This document shows, in pieces, positions 48,864 to 57,208 of a stretch of 64,000 bases of DNA. Each line of letters begins with the position of its first letter. The first letter of the stretch is position 1. The position numbers and the translations under genes are program-made. The stretch spans positions 18,788 to 82,787 of the forward strand of contig JANNAT010000029.1 of assembly GCA_031384605.1 (NCBI GenBank), in the 5' to 3' direction. The notes beneath the pieces are model-generated. The model made no database searches, had not been told where the DNA came from, and saw only the letters and a program-made list of their open reading frames with translations. Source of the stretch: JANNAT01 sp031384605. GTDB taxonomy: Bacteria > Pseudomonadota > Alphaproteobacteria > Rhodobacterales > Rhodobacteraceae.

Positions 48864-49852
48864 CGTTTGGTTTGTCCAAGGGTCGTGCCGCTGTGGCACT
48901 GATCGGCGTAGGCGCAGCCATAGCAGCCGTTCTGATCTGGTGGCAGTTCCGCACTGACATTATGGCGGCAGGAACCCGCATCGCCACCGGCAGTGAGGTT
49001 ATTGAAACCCCCTGCGGACCCATTGAATATGCCGAAGCCGGGACCGGGGTTCCGCTTCTTGCGGTGCATGGCAGCGGCGGCGGCTATGACCAAGGCATGG
49101 CGTTCGCCGCCCCGCTGACCGCGCGCGGCATCCGGGTGATTGCGATGTCGCGCTTTGGTTATCTGCGCACACCGATGCCGGTGGATGCGTCAGCCACAGC
49201 GCAGGCGGATGCTTTTGTTTGCCTTCTGGACGCACTCGCCATCCCGCAGGCCGCCGTCATGGGCGGATCGGCTGGGGCGCTGTCGGCGCTGCAAATGGCG
49301 ATCCGTCATCCTGAAAGGGTTTCCGCGCTGATCCTGCTGGTGCCCTTGGCCTATAAACCGCCGACCGAGGCCAATTCGGCAGCCCCAATGGAACCTTGGG
49401 TTGAAAATCTGATGATGAAGGCGATCGGATCGGATTTCCTGTTCTGGTCGGGGCTGCATCTGGCGCGCGGGCAACTGATGGGCACCGTGTTGGCGACGCC
49501 ACCTGAATTGTTGACCACGGCAAGCCTGTCTGAACAGGCACGGATCAACGCCATGATGGACAGTATCTTGCCGGTCTCCGCCCGAGCTGCCGGATTGCGC
49601 CATGATACGGCGGCAAGCAAATCCCTGACCCCGGCCCGGCTGGATCTGGTGCAGGCACCAACCCTGATCATCAGCGCGCGCGACGACCGTTATGGCACCT
49701 ATGCCAGCGCGGAATACATGGCGGTCCGGATTGCCGGGGCCAGGTTCTTGGGGTTCGAAACCGGGGGGCATACCTGGATCGGGCATAATGACGATGTGAT
49801 GAATGCGATAGCCGGGCTTCTTGACCCTGCCGGGGCGGTGGGCGGGCCATGA
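48860..49852 (+). CDS. Membrane-anchored alpha/beta hydrolase, 330 aa
   Basis: GTG 48860 overlaps the upstream stop. An N-terminal helix (about 10-27) is followed by the hydrolase core: LLAVHGSGGGYDQG (oxyanion), the nucleophile Ser in VMGGSAGALSAL, the acid Asp in SARDDRYGTYA and the His in FETGGHTWIGH. All catalytic residues are present. The stop overlaps the first CPBP gene. It might be a lipase or peptidase working on the outer face of the membrane. Confidence 0.88.
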   Translation: MTFGLSKGRAAVALIGVGAAIAAVLIWWQFRTDIMAAGTRIATGSEVIETPCGPIEYAEAGTGVPLLAVHGSGGGYDQGMAFAAPLTARGIRVIAMSRFGYLRTPMPVDASATAQADAFVCLLDALAIPQAAVMGGSAGALSALQMAIRHPERVSALILLVPLAYKPPTEANSAAPMEPWVENLMMKAIGSDFLFWSGLHLARGQLMGTVLATPPELLTTASLSEQARINAMMDSILPVSARAAGLRHDTAASKSLTPARLDLVQAPTLIISARDDRYGTYASAEYMAVRIAGARFLGFETGGHTWIGHNDDVMNAIAGLLDPAGAVGGP

Positions 49853-50682
49853 TCCGGAATTCCCTGCAACGTCACCCGCTTTTGTTATTCTTTGCACTGG
49901 CCTTCGGTATCAGCTGGGGCCCCATCCTGACCATCATGGCAAGCAGAGGGTTCGATCTGTCACCCTTGCAAGGTGTCGAGGGCGGGCTGCTTTTTCTGGC
50001 CATGCTGCTAGGGCCAAGCGTCAGTGGATTGGCCTGCACGGCGTTTTTGGATGGGCGCGCCGGGTTGCGCGCGCTTGGGCAGCGGGCACTTCACTGGCGC
50101 GTGGCGGGGGTGTGGTATGCGGTGGCACTGCTGACCGTTCCGGCAATCTTGTTGGTGGTTTTGTCTCTGCTTGGCGTTCTTGTGGATCCGATGTTTGCGC
50201 CGCGTTTTCAATGGTGGCTTTTCGGGCTTGGCCTCTTGGCCGGAACGTTCGAAGAAATCGGCTGGACCGGATTTGCCACCCCAAGGTTGTTGGCCCGCAA
50301 AAGCCTGATGGTGGCTGGTCTGTCGCTGGGCGCTATCTGGGCGCTGTGGCACCTGCTGGTTGATTTTCGCTATAATGCCGGAACGCTTGGGGCGGTCTGG
50401 CCGCTGGAATTTTTCATCACCTATCTGCTGGCATTGACCCCGTATCGCCTGCTGATGACCTGGGTTTATAGCCACACACAAAGTCTGCTGTTGGCAATCC
50501 TTATGCATGCCAGCTTTACCGGATCACTGCTGGTCTTGGTTCCCGTGGTTTCGGCGGCACTGGGTTTCTATTGGCAATCGGCCTTTGCTGCCGCGCTATG
50601 GGCCGTCGTCGCAGTCGTTATGCAAAAAGAGCGGGCAAAAACCCCAGAGAACATTGCACTGAAAAAGGAGTTGCAGCCGTGA
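49849..50682 (+). CDS. CPBP family intramembrane protease-like protein 1, 277 aa
   Basis: Eight hydrophobic segments. Motif 1 reads EEIGWTGF: the two Glu remain but the usual Arg of EExxxR is Thr. Motif 2 ALWHLL keeps its His. Motif 3 is HASFT, where an Asn is usual. It may be inactive, or a scaffold. It is the first of three CPBP genes in a row, overlapping the hydrolase upstream and the next CPBP gene. Confidence 0.88.
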   Translation: MIRNSLQRHPLLLFFALAFGISWGPILTIMASRGFDLSPLQGVEGGLLFLAMLLGPSVSGLACTAFLDGRAGLRALGQRALHWRVAGVWYAVALLTVPAILLVVLSLLGVLVDPMFAPRFQWWLFGLGLLAGTFEEIGWTGFATPRLLARKSLMVAGLSLGAIWALWHLLVDFRYNAGTLGAVWPLEFFITYLLALTPYRLLMTWVYSHTQSLLLAILMHASFTGSLLVLVPVVSAALGFYWQSAFAAALWAVVAVVMQKERAKTPENIALKKELQP

Positions 50683-51506
50683 CCACATCTTGGGTTCAGC
50701 GTCATCCGCTGATTGTTTTCCTTGCGCTGACCTTCGGCATCACTTGGTCTATCGGGGCCGCCGCCATGTTCGCACCTGACTGGTTCAGCGCGGTGTTCGG
50801 CGCGTTCAACAACCGCGCGCCGATGTTCTACTTTGCCGTCTGGGCCCCGAACATTGCCGCACTGGCCGTGACACTTTTGATCAGCGGCTGGTCGGGGATC
50901 ACCGACCTGCTATCTCGCCTGTTCCGGTGGCGCGTCCGGCCATGGGTCTGGATCGCAGCCCTTGGATTTCACCCGGCCCTTATGCTGGTCGTCGAACTGA
51001 TCGGGCTGGCCTTTGGGGACCCGCTTCCAACAACGGCCAACTGGCATGCCCTGGCTGCGGGCCTAGTCTACTTGCCCCTGATCGCCCTTGGCCCGCTGGG
51101 CGAAGAACTGGGTTGGCGCGGATTTCTTTTGCCCCGCCTGCTGGACCAAATGAAGCCACTGTCGGCGGCGCTGATCCTCGGGGCCATCTGGATGCTCTGG
51201 CACTTGCCCGCGTTCTTTATGTCCGGCGTGCCGCAGTCCAACATGTCACTGCCGATCTTCATGATTGGCGGCATGGCCTTTACCGTGTTCATCACATGGC
51301 TGTTCCTGAATGCCCGGCAAAGCATTCTGATCGCAGGCATCATCCCGCATGCCATCGCCAATGCCTGGGGCGATGCGATGGGCCCGATGACATGGATCAA
51401 TGCGGGTGTGCTGGTGGTGGGTGCGGTGTTGCTGGTCTGGCTGGTGGGGTTGCGCGAAGTCGGGGCATCTGCCAACAGCGATCAACGAGCGGGCGTTCGG
51501 CCATGA
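50679..51506 (+). CDS. CPBP family intramembrane protease 2, 275 aa
   Basis: Motif 1 EELGWRGF (EExxxR) is complete, motif 2 MLWHLPAFF and motif 3 HAIAN are canonical, so this copy is expected to be active as an Abi/CAAX-type glutamic protease. The start GTG 50679 overlaps the upstream stop; AAGGAG lies 8 nt before. The N-terminal repeat of RHPLxVFLALTFGITW is very similar to copy 1 (RHPLLLFFALAFGISW), pointing to tandem duplication. Confidence 0.9.
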   Translation: MTTSWVQRHPLIVFLALTFGITWSIGAAAMFAPDWFSAVFGAFNNRAPMFYFAVWAPNIAALAVTLLISGWSGITDLLSRLFRWRVRPWVWIAALGFHPALMLVVELIGLAFGDPLPTTANWHALAAGLVYLPLIALGPLGEELGWRGFLLPRLLDQMKPLSAALILGAIWMLWHLPAFFMSGVPQSNMSLPIFMIGGMAFTVFITWLFLNARQSILIAGIIPHAIANAWGDAMGPMTWINAGVLVVGAVLLVWLVGLREVGASANSDQRAGVRP

Positions 51507-52345
51507 CAACATCAATCAAGTCTGACATCCCGGCCCTTTTAACTTTCGTGGTGCTGACGTTTGGCTGGACTTGGAGTCTGCTTTGGGTTGGGGCGACGTT
51601 CGCGCTGCAGCCCGCGTGGCTTGGCACGGCTGTTATAATCGCATCCGCTTTTGGACCCAGCCTAGGCGGACTGACCACTGTGGCCCTTTTCGACAGGCTG
51701 CCCGGCGTAAAACGATGGTTAAAACGGTGCTTGTTCTGGCGCATCGGCTGGGGTTGGTATGCCATCGCTGCCTTTGTTCCCTTGGGCATGATGGTCTTAG
51801 CACTCGCACTCTATGTTGCCATGGGCGGGGCCATACCACCATCACCCGCCGTAGGGAATTTTTGGCTGTCGGTTCTGATCTTTGGGCAGATCCTTGTGAT
51901 CGGCGGCCCTTTGGGAGAGGAATTCGGCTGGCGTGGCTATGCGCTGCCCGTTTTGACCCAACGTATCGGCTGGCGATGGGCCAGCCTGACTGTCGGCGGT
52001 GTCTGGGCGCTGTGGCACCTGCCGCTGTTCTTTATCCCCGGCATGGCGCAGGCCAATATGCCGATGGCGCTGTTTATGGCGTCTACTGTGGCGCTGTCGG
52101 TTATCTTTGCGCGGCTTTCGGTCAATACGCGGTTCAGCGTGCTGCCTGCCATTGTGCTGCACTGGTCAGTTAACGCGGGATCATGGGCGATCCCGGTAAC
52201 CCCGCAAGGCGGTGTGATGCAGCCCTATTATCTGGTGATGGGAGTATTGTTCGCGGTTGCGACTGCGGTGTTTTTGAAACCGGGGCCAAAGACCGCCGCC
52301 CTGTTAGAAGTGGAAAATACCCCACTGCGCGACATGAAGTCTTGA
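51503..52345 (+). CDS. CPBP family intramembrane protease 3, 280 aa
   Basis: Motif 1 EEFGWRGY, motif 2 ALWHLPLFF and motif 3 HWSVN are complete; the protein is expected to be active. It overlaps copy 2 by 4 nt. It is 15 nt from the Lnt-like gene. These enzymes in bacteria can process membrane proteins or peptides (for example bacteriocin immunity or maturation); no partner is identified here. Confidence 0.9.
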   Translation: MTTSIKSDIPALLTFVVLTFGWTWSLLWVGATFALQPAWLGTAVIIASAFGPSLGGLTTVALFDRLPGVKRWLKRCLFWRIGWGWYAIAAFVPLGMMVLALALYVAMGGAIPPSPAVGNFWLSVLIFGQILVIGGPLGEEFGWRGYALPVLTQRIGWRWASLTVGGVWALWHLPLFFIPGMAQANMPMALFMASTVALSVIFARLSVNTRFSVLPAIVLHWSVNAGSWAIPVTPQGGVMQPYYLVMGVLFAVATAVFLKPGPKTAALLEVENTPLRDMKS

Positions 52346-52360
52346 ACGGAGTGTAAAATC

Positions 52361-53815
52361 ATGGCGGTTTCAAGATCATCGAAGTGGTGGTTGATAGCTG
52401 GCACCTTATTGACCGCCGCCGCGCATATGCGCTGGGGTGTTGGTGCCCTCGCGTGGGTCGCACCCATCGCATTTCTTGTCTACCTGCGCGCCACCCATGG
52501 CATTGCATCGCGCGCTTGGTTCGCGCTTGCGCTGTTCGCCGGGTATACGCTGGCGATCCTGAAAATCTGCACAGTGCCCATTCCGCCCATCCTGTCGCTG
52601 GTGTTCGCGCTTCCCACCTCGCTGTTGATGTTCGCCGCATATCTGGCGTGGGACATGGCAGCGCGGCGCAGCCCGACCTGGTTGGCACCGATTGTTTTCG
52701 CGTCGGCAAGTGTCGTGGCCGAGTTTGCCCAGCATCGCTTTACGCCCTTTGCGTCGTGGGGCGCGGTCGCCTATACCCAGATCGACAATCTACCGCTGTT
52801 GCAGATAAGCGCGCTGGTGGGGATGGCCGGGGTCAGCTTTATCGTGAACTGGATGGCCGCGTCGCTTGAGGGGGCGTGGCAGGGCCGGGTCTGGCGGCCC
52901 ATTGCTGTGGCACTTGCCGTGACCCTTGCGGTCATCAGTTGGGGCACCCTTCGGCTGGGACTTGCGACGCAAGGCGAGACGGTGCGGGTGGCTGCTGTCG
53001 GCACAGACTCTACCGTCGGCGGCTTTCCGTATCCTTCGGTCGACGCGATGGAGGTGGTCACTCAGGCGCTGTTCGCCCGCACCGCAGCAGCGGCCACGGC
53101 AGGGGCCAAACTGGTGTCGTGGACCGAGGCTGCAACCTTGGTTCTTGCGAAAAACGAGCCGGCGTTTATCGAGAGGTTGAGTGCTGCCGCGCGTAGCGCC
53201 CAAATCGAGCTGGTGGCGGCCTACATCGTGCCTGATGACGCAACACGCACATACATCAACAAATTTGTCTGGGTGCGACCTGATGGCAGCATTGATCACA
53301 CCTACCTCAAGCACCACCCGGTTCCGGGTGAACCGGCGACGGCAGGAACTGCGCCACAGCAGGCCGTCGAGACCGCTGCAGGGCGCGCCGCTGGTTCCAT
53401 CTGCTATGATTTCGACTTTCCGGCACTCGCACGCGCGCAGGCGCAGCTTGGAATCGATCTTGCGGTGGTGCCATCGTCTGATTGGCTTGGCATCGACCCG
53501 ATTCACGCCCAGATGGCCTCGCTGCGCGCCATTGAAGGCGGGTTCTCACTGCTGCGTTCAACCCGTATGGGGCTGACAGCCGCGTTTGACCCCTATGGCC
53601 GCTCTCGCGCTTGGGAGAGCAGTTTCGATGCGAAAGACCGGATCGTGATCGCCGCACTCCCCCGCCTTGGCATCAAGACCCTCTATACCGCAATCGGTGA
53701 TGTTTTTGTGTGGCTTTGCGCGGCGTTCATCGTCGTTTTACTTGTCGTGCCGCGTCTGCGGTCTTGGGTGCTGGTGGCGGGCACTTTGTTGCGGTCATGG
53801 CAACGCCGATCTTGA
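52361..53815 (+). CDS. Apolipoprotein N-acyltransferase-like membrane nitrilase, 484 aa
   Basis: Several N-terminal membrane helices (to about 190) are followed by a nitrilase-fold domain with the triad E256 (SWTEAATL), K317 (YLKHHPVPGEP) and C348 (GSICYDFDFP). A final transmembrane helix lies near 440-465. This is the Lnt plan (apolipoprotein N-acyltransferase), but somewhat shorter and divergent, and placed within a CPBP cluster instead of beside corC/ybeX. It is likely a paralogue with a special substrate; the housekeeping lnt is not in the window. Confidence 0.85.
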   Translation: MAVSRSSKWWLIAGTLLTAAAHMRWGVGALAWVAPIAFLVYLRATHGIASRAWFALALFAGYTLAILKICTVPIPPILSLVFALPTSLLMFAAYLAWDMAARRSPTWLAPIVFASASVVAEFAQHRFTPFASWGAVAYTQIDNLPLLQISALVGMAGVSFIVNWMAASLEGAWQGRVWRPIAVALAVTLAVISWGTLRLGLATQGETVRVAAVGTDSTVGGFPYPSVDAMEVVTQALFARTAAAATAGAKLVSWTEAATLVLAKNEPAFIERLSAAARSAQIELVAAYIVPDDATRTYINKFVWVRPDGSIDHTYLKHHPVPGEPATAGTAPQQAVETAAGRAAGSICYDFDFPALARAQAQLGIDLAVVPSSDWLGIDPIHAQMASLRAIEGGFSLLRSTRMGLTAAFDPYGRSRAWESSFDAKDRIVIAALPRLGIKTLYTAIGDVFVWLCAAFIVVLLVVPRLRSWVLVAGTLLRSWQRRS

Positions 53816-53852
53816 AACCTGAACCAGACATATCCAGAAGGAATTTGCAAAA

Positions 53853-54068
53853 ATGATGCGTATGATTGGAGTGCTTTTCAGCGTCATCGCCATGCTTTTG
53901 GGCGGGCTTTGGCTGCTGCAAGGGCTGGGAATCGTCCAGTTGCGACCCCTGCTGTGTTTTGCCGATTGTGCGCCCGTTCAGGGGCCATCAGCACAATGGT
54001 CCGTGATTGGTGCGATCACTTTAGCATTGGGTGGATTGGGCGTCGTTTGGCTCCGTAAGCGGGTTTGA
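53853..54068 (+). CDS. Small two-helix membrane protein, 71 aa
   Basis: Two transmembrane helices (IGVLFSVIAMLLGGLWLLQG and WSVIGAITLALGGLGVVWL) flank a loop with two cysteines (LLCFADCAPVQG). The sequence resembles small hypothetical membrane proteins of Rhodobacteraceae and sphingomonads. It starts at ATG 53853, AAGGAA upstream. It fits the rest of the cluster by spacing. Confidence 0.7.
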   Translation: MMRMIGVLFSVIAMLLGGLWLLQGLGIVQLRPLLCFADCAPVQGPSAQWSVIGAITLALGGLGVVWLRKRV

Positions 54069-54091
54069 CAGTGAAATTGAAAGGAAATCCA

Positions 54092-54952
54092 ATGCAAGTT
54101 TTGACAGGGACGCTGGTTGTGATCGCAGGGATTGCAGCGGCCTATGCCGCGGCCTTTGCCTTTGGCGCGTGGCGCTGGTCAGGTACCACCCGGGATCTGG
54201 TGGCCCGGCTGGATGCGGGGCGCGTGACACCTGCCGTTACCCGTTATGACGTGGCTGAACTGATACCCCTGCCCGCCCCCGTGCAGCGCTATTTCCGCGC
54301 CGTGCTGACCGATGGACAGCCGATCGTCACCGCCGTGACATTGACCCAAAGCGGCATGTTCAACTTGGGCAAGACCGCTGATCAATGGAAACCCTTCACC
54401 GCGACGCAAGCCTTTACGACGGCACGTGCGGGCTTTGTCTGGGATGCAAACATTGCAATGGCCCCGGGCGTGCCGGTGCGGGTGGTGGATGCGTTTATCG
54501 CAGGCGAAGGGCTGCTGCGCCCAACACTGCTTGGGCTTTACGGGTTGGGCACTGTGCAAGGAACAGGCGAGATTGCGCGCGGCGAATTGCTGCGCCATTT
54601 CGCCGAAAGTGTTTGGTTTCCGACCGCCCTGCTGCCCAGCCAGGGCGTGGTCTGGCAGGCGGTGGATGACACATCGGCGCAAGCGACAATGACAGACGGA
54701 CCCATCAGTGTGACCATGCTGTTCCGCTTTGGGGCCGATGGTTTGATCACAGCCATCCATGTGGACGGCCGCGCCACAACCGTGGGCACCGCCACTGTTC
54801 TGATGCCGTGGGAATGCCGGATGTCGAACTACCAAACCCGCGACGGCATGCGGGTGCCCCTGACGGGCGAGGCGCTGTATATCACGCCGCAGGGTGAAAA
54901 GCCTTATTTCAAAGGCACGATTGAGACGATTGCTTATGAGTTTGCGCCATGA
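54092..54952 (+). CDS. DUF6544/DUF6920-like protein, 286 aa
   Basis: An N-terminal membrane helix (VLTGTLVVIAGIAAAYAAAFAF) precedes a soluble domain with LPAPVQRYFRAVL, FTTARAGFVWDANI and MSNYQTRDGMRVPL, the pattern of this domain of unknown function. GAAAGGA precedes ATG 54092. The stop overlaps the fourth CPBP gene by 4 nt. These proteins may bind a lipid or hydrophobic molecule, but this is not shown. Confidence 0.75.
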   Translation: MQVLTGTLVVIAGIAAAYAAAFAFGAWRWSGTTRDLVARLDAGRVTPAVTRYDVAELIPLPAPVQRYFRAVLTDGQPIVTAVTLTQSGMFNLGKTADQWKPFTATQAFTTARAGFVWDANIAMAPGVPVRVVDAFIAGEGLLRPTLLGLYGLGTVQGTGEIARGELLRHFAESVWFPTALLPSQGVVWQAVDDTSAQATMTDGPISVTMLFRFGADGLITAIHVDGRATTVGTATVLMPWECRMSNYQTRDGMRVPLTGEALYITPQGEKPYFKGTIETIAYEFAP

Positions 54953-55746
54953 CGACGGCTGAAAACCGCGGCGCCGTGCAGTTCTTTTGGCTGGTGGTTA
55001 TCCTGTCACTGCCGTTTTATGCGCTTGGGATTTCGGGGGCCGCCCTGCCCTTCGCGCGCAGCTTGCCGATCAGCGCCCTGATGGCCGTGGTGCCGATGAT
55101 TGCGGCTTTGATGCTGGTTTATCGGTCAAATGGTGCGGGCGGCGCACACAACTTGTTCATCCGCGCCTTTGACTTTCACCGCATCCCAAATCTGTGGTGG
55201 GCAATCGCAGCCCTTGGTGTGATGCCCGTGGCCTTTGCGCTGACGGCTGGCGTGTTCTGGCTGGCTGGCACCACATTGCCCGGCCTAATTCTGCTGCCCG
55301 CCAACGCAATTATCCCCGCCTTCGCGTTATTCTTTCTTGGTGCCGTTGCCGAGGAAATCGGCTGGCAAGGCTATGCCTATCCGACCCTGAACAAACGGTA
55401 TTCTGCCCTGAAAACCGCACTGATCATTGGCACCATATGGGCCCTGTGGCATGTAATCCCGTTCGCGTTGATGGGACGTAGCGCGGGGTGGATCATCTGG
55501 CAGGGCGCGGGGATGGTGTGCATGCGGATCATCATTGTCTGGCTAAGCGTTAAAGCAGGTCAAAGCGTTGCAGTCGCGGTGCTGTTTCATATGATGAGTA
55601 ATAGCGTTTGGGGAGTTTTTACAAACTTTGACCCCTATTACGACCCGATGTTGATGTTTTTGGTGCTGGTAGGGGCTGTTGTGACAATTATTTGGCTTTC
55701 GAAATATGGGAACCGAGTCCCATTCATAGAACCCTTCAGAAAATAG
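54949..55746 (+). CDS. CPBP family intramembrane protease-like protein 4, 265 aa
   Basis: Motif 1 EEIGWQGY has Gln instead of the conserved Arg; motif 2 ALWHVIPFA and motif 3 HMMSN are regular. It overlaps the DUF6544-like gene by 4 nt. Base composition turns AT-richer toward the end. Together with copies 1 to 3 it makes four CPBP genes in under 6 kb, two of them altered in motif 1. Confidence 0.87.
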   Translation: MTTAENRGAVQFFWLVVILSLPFYALGISGAALPFARSLPISALMAVVPMIAALMLVYRSNGAGGAHNLFIRAFDFHRIPNLWWAIAALGVMPVAFALTAGVFWLAGTTLPGLILLPANAIIPAFALFFLGAVAEEIGWQGYAYPTLNKRYSALKTALIIGTIWALWHVIPFALMGRSAGWIIWQGAGMVCMRIIIVWLSVKAGQSVAVAVLFHMMSNSVWGVFTNFDPYYDPMLMFLVLVGAVVTIIWLSKYGNRVPFIEPFRK

Positions 55747-55784
55747 AGTCGTATTTAGTCGTGAAATTTAGCACCTCTGATATT

Positions 55785-56264
55785 ATGAAAAATGGTATTT
55801 GGCTAACGCTTCCCCCGTTGCTTTTCAGCCTGAGCCTTATGATCATCGCACCAACTGCATTGACACCAGCCGAATTCAACAAAGGAATTCCTGATATCTT
55901 GATATATGGTGAGACAATTGGGCGAATTATCGTATTCGCGATGCCGGCATTTTTTTATGTTGGGCTTTCCACAAAGACGCAACACCAAGGTGCAATCGTA
56001 TACAGTGCCGGAGTGGCTCTGTATTGTCTGACTTACGCCACTCAGAACTATTTCCCTTATAGTGCTTGGAGTAAAAGCATGATCGGCTTTACAGCCTCAG
56101 CTTATACAAATTTATTTTGGATGATAGGTTTAGGCTTGATGGGTCAGGATTTCTATTTTCCAAAATGGTTGCGCTACAGGCCAATTTTTTATATCGCCCC
56201 AACAACTATTTTCATAATCCTGCACGTCACGCATACAGTTGTATATTTTCGGTTGAATTTTTAG
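55785..56264 (+). CDS. AT-rich membrane protein of unknown function, 159 aa (start uncertain)
   Basis: Four or five hydrophobic helices: LTLPPLLFSLSLMIIAPTAL near the N-terminus, GRIIVFAMPAFFYVGLS, then AYTNLFWMIGLGLMG, and IAPTTIFIILHVTHTVV at the end. No known family. Starts at ATG 55785 or GTG 55761 are both without a good ribosome-binding site. Base and codon use are clearly more AT-rich than those of the neighbours, suggesting recent acquisition. Confidence 0.65.
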   Translation: MKNGIWLTLPPLLFSLSLMIIAPTALTPAEFNKGIPDILIYGETIGRIIVFAMPAFFYVGLSTKTQHQGAIVYSAGVALYCLTYATQNYFPYSAWSKSMIGFTASAYTNLFWMIGLGLMGQDFYFPKWLRYRPIFYIAPTTIFIILHVTHTVVYFRLNF

Positions 56265-56483
56265 CGGCGCATAAATCACACAGGCATTCCAGCCCACCGG
56301 CACCCGAAGCATTCAACCTTTTCGCGCCCAAGGCAGTAAGCGAGGCAGCGACAGCTGTCTGGCAAGCGACCGTACAGCGAAAACCAGACCTGCCATTGCG
56401 ACAACGACAACAACCGAAAGAACACCAGCGTGTTACAGCTCTGCGTCCTAAGTCTGCACTTGGATCAGGCAGGACCACGCGGG

Positions 56484-57092
56484 TTAGACAAATCCAGACA
56501 AACTCAGTCTTTCTTGGCGCAGCAGGGATTGAAGGACATAGGCAACACACAAGGCATCATCCAAAGCATCATGCCCTTGAAGAGGCAGGTGCTCGATCTG
56601 AAAGTAGTCTGCAAGTTTGTTGCTGCGTGTTTTCTTGATATCCTCATAGGGCATTCCCGCTTGCAGCAGCAGGGCGCAGGCATTTCCGAACTGCGCGGCA
56701 GGAATGGGCGGCGTCAACCCCTCTACAAAGCAACTGATTGCCATCAAATTGAATTCGTCTTTTCCCCATGACCAAAGCCGTCTACCACAAGCGAAATCCT
56801 TGATGTGATCAAGAGCTTCGCTGAGAGGTAACCCTTGCTGTTCGATGTCATCTTCCTTAATTCCGGTCAGCTTTGTAAAAAACGGGTCAAGCGCTAAACG
56901 ATTGCCATATCGGTCGCGAGGAATGACGTAGAGGCGCAACGTGTCCAGCAGCGGAAAGTCCGCCTCTAGTCCTAACTTGACCACACCTATTTGAACAACG
57001 ACCGGATCAGGATCGAATGGCCCGCACCAAAAGCGGGTTGGCGAGCCCTCGGCTGTCAAGAATTCGCAATCGAAGACTAGCGTATGTTGCAT
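56484..57092 (-). CDS. DEDDh 3'-5' exonuclease (DnaQ/RNase T-like), 202 aa
   Basis: Exonuclease motif I (FDCEF: D8, E10) at the N-terminus, a central LWSWGKDEFNLMAI segment, and motif III (LQGHDALDDA) near the C-terminus. These are the DEDDh family. GGAGA lies 8 nt before ATG 57092; a frame five codons longer lacks it. The base composition is closer to that of the AT-rich gene than of the rest. Possible substrates: ssDNA or RNA ends. Nothing around suggests its partner. Confidence 0.83.
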   Translation of the reverse strand: MQHTLVFDCEFLTAEGSPTRFWCGPFDPDPVVVQIGVVKLGLEADFPLLDTLRLYVIPRDRYGNRLALDPFFTKLTGIKEDDIEQQGLPLSEALDHIKDFACGRRLWSWGKDEFNLMAISCFVEGLTPPIPAAQFGNACALLLQAGMPYEDIKKTRSNKLADYFQIEHLPLQGHDALDDALCVAYVLQSLLRQERLSLSGFV

Positions 57093-57185
57093 TTCAATGG
57101 TCTCCAATCAGCATTGTCTGGCTTGCGTCACTATCATAAAACGACCGTCTCTTTGTGCAGAGCGTCAGACTTCCCACTCCCCCCC

Positions 57186-57208
57186 CGTCACCCCGTCACC
57201 CCGTCACC
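57186..57208. repeat. Tandem 8-bp repeat at the stop codon of the ABC ATPase gene
   Basis: The unit CGTCACCC occurs nearly three times in tandem, with C-rich sequence on one side. It spans the stop of the leftward ATPase gene; gain or loss of one 8-bp unit would change the reading frame at the extreme C-terminus. Confidence 0.6.

Noticed and set aside
47688..48899. A 403-codon open frame antisense to the nitroreductase-like and DUF6064-like genes
   Set aside because: No start signal or family motif; the plus-strand genes are clearly real.
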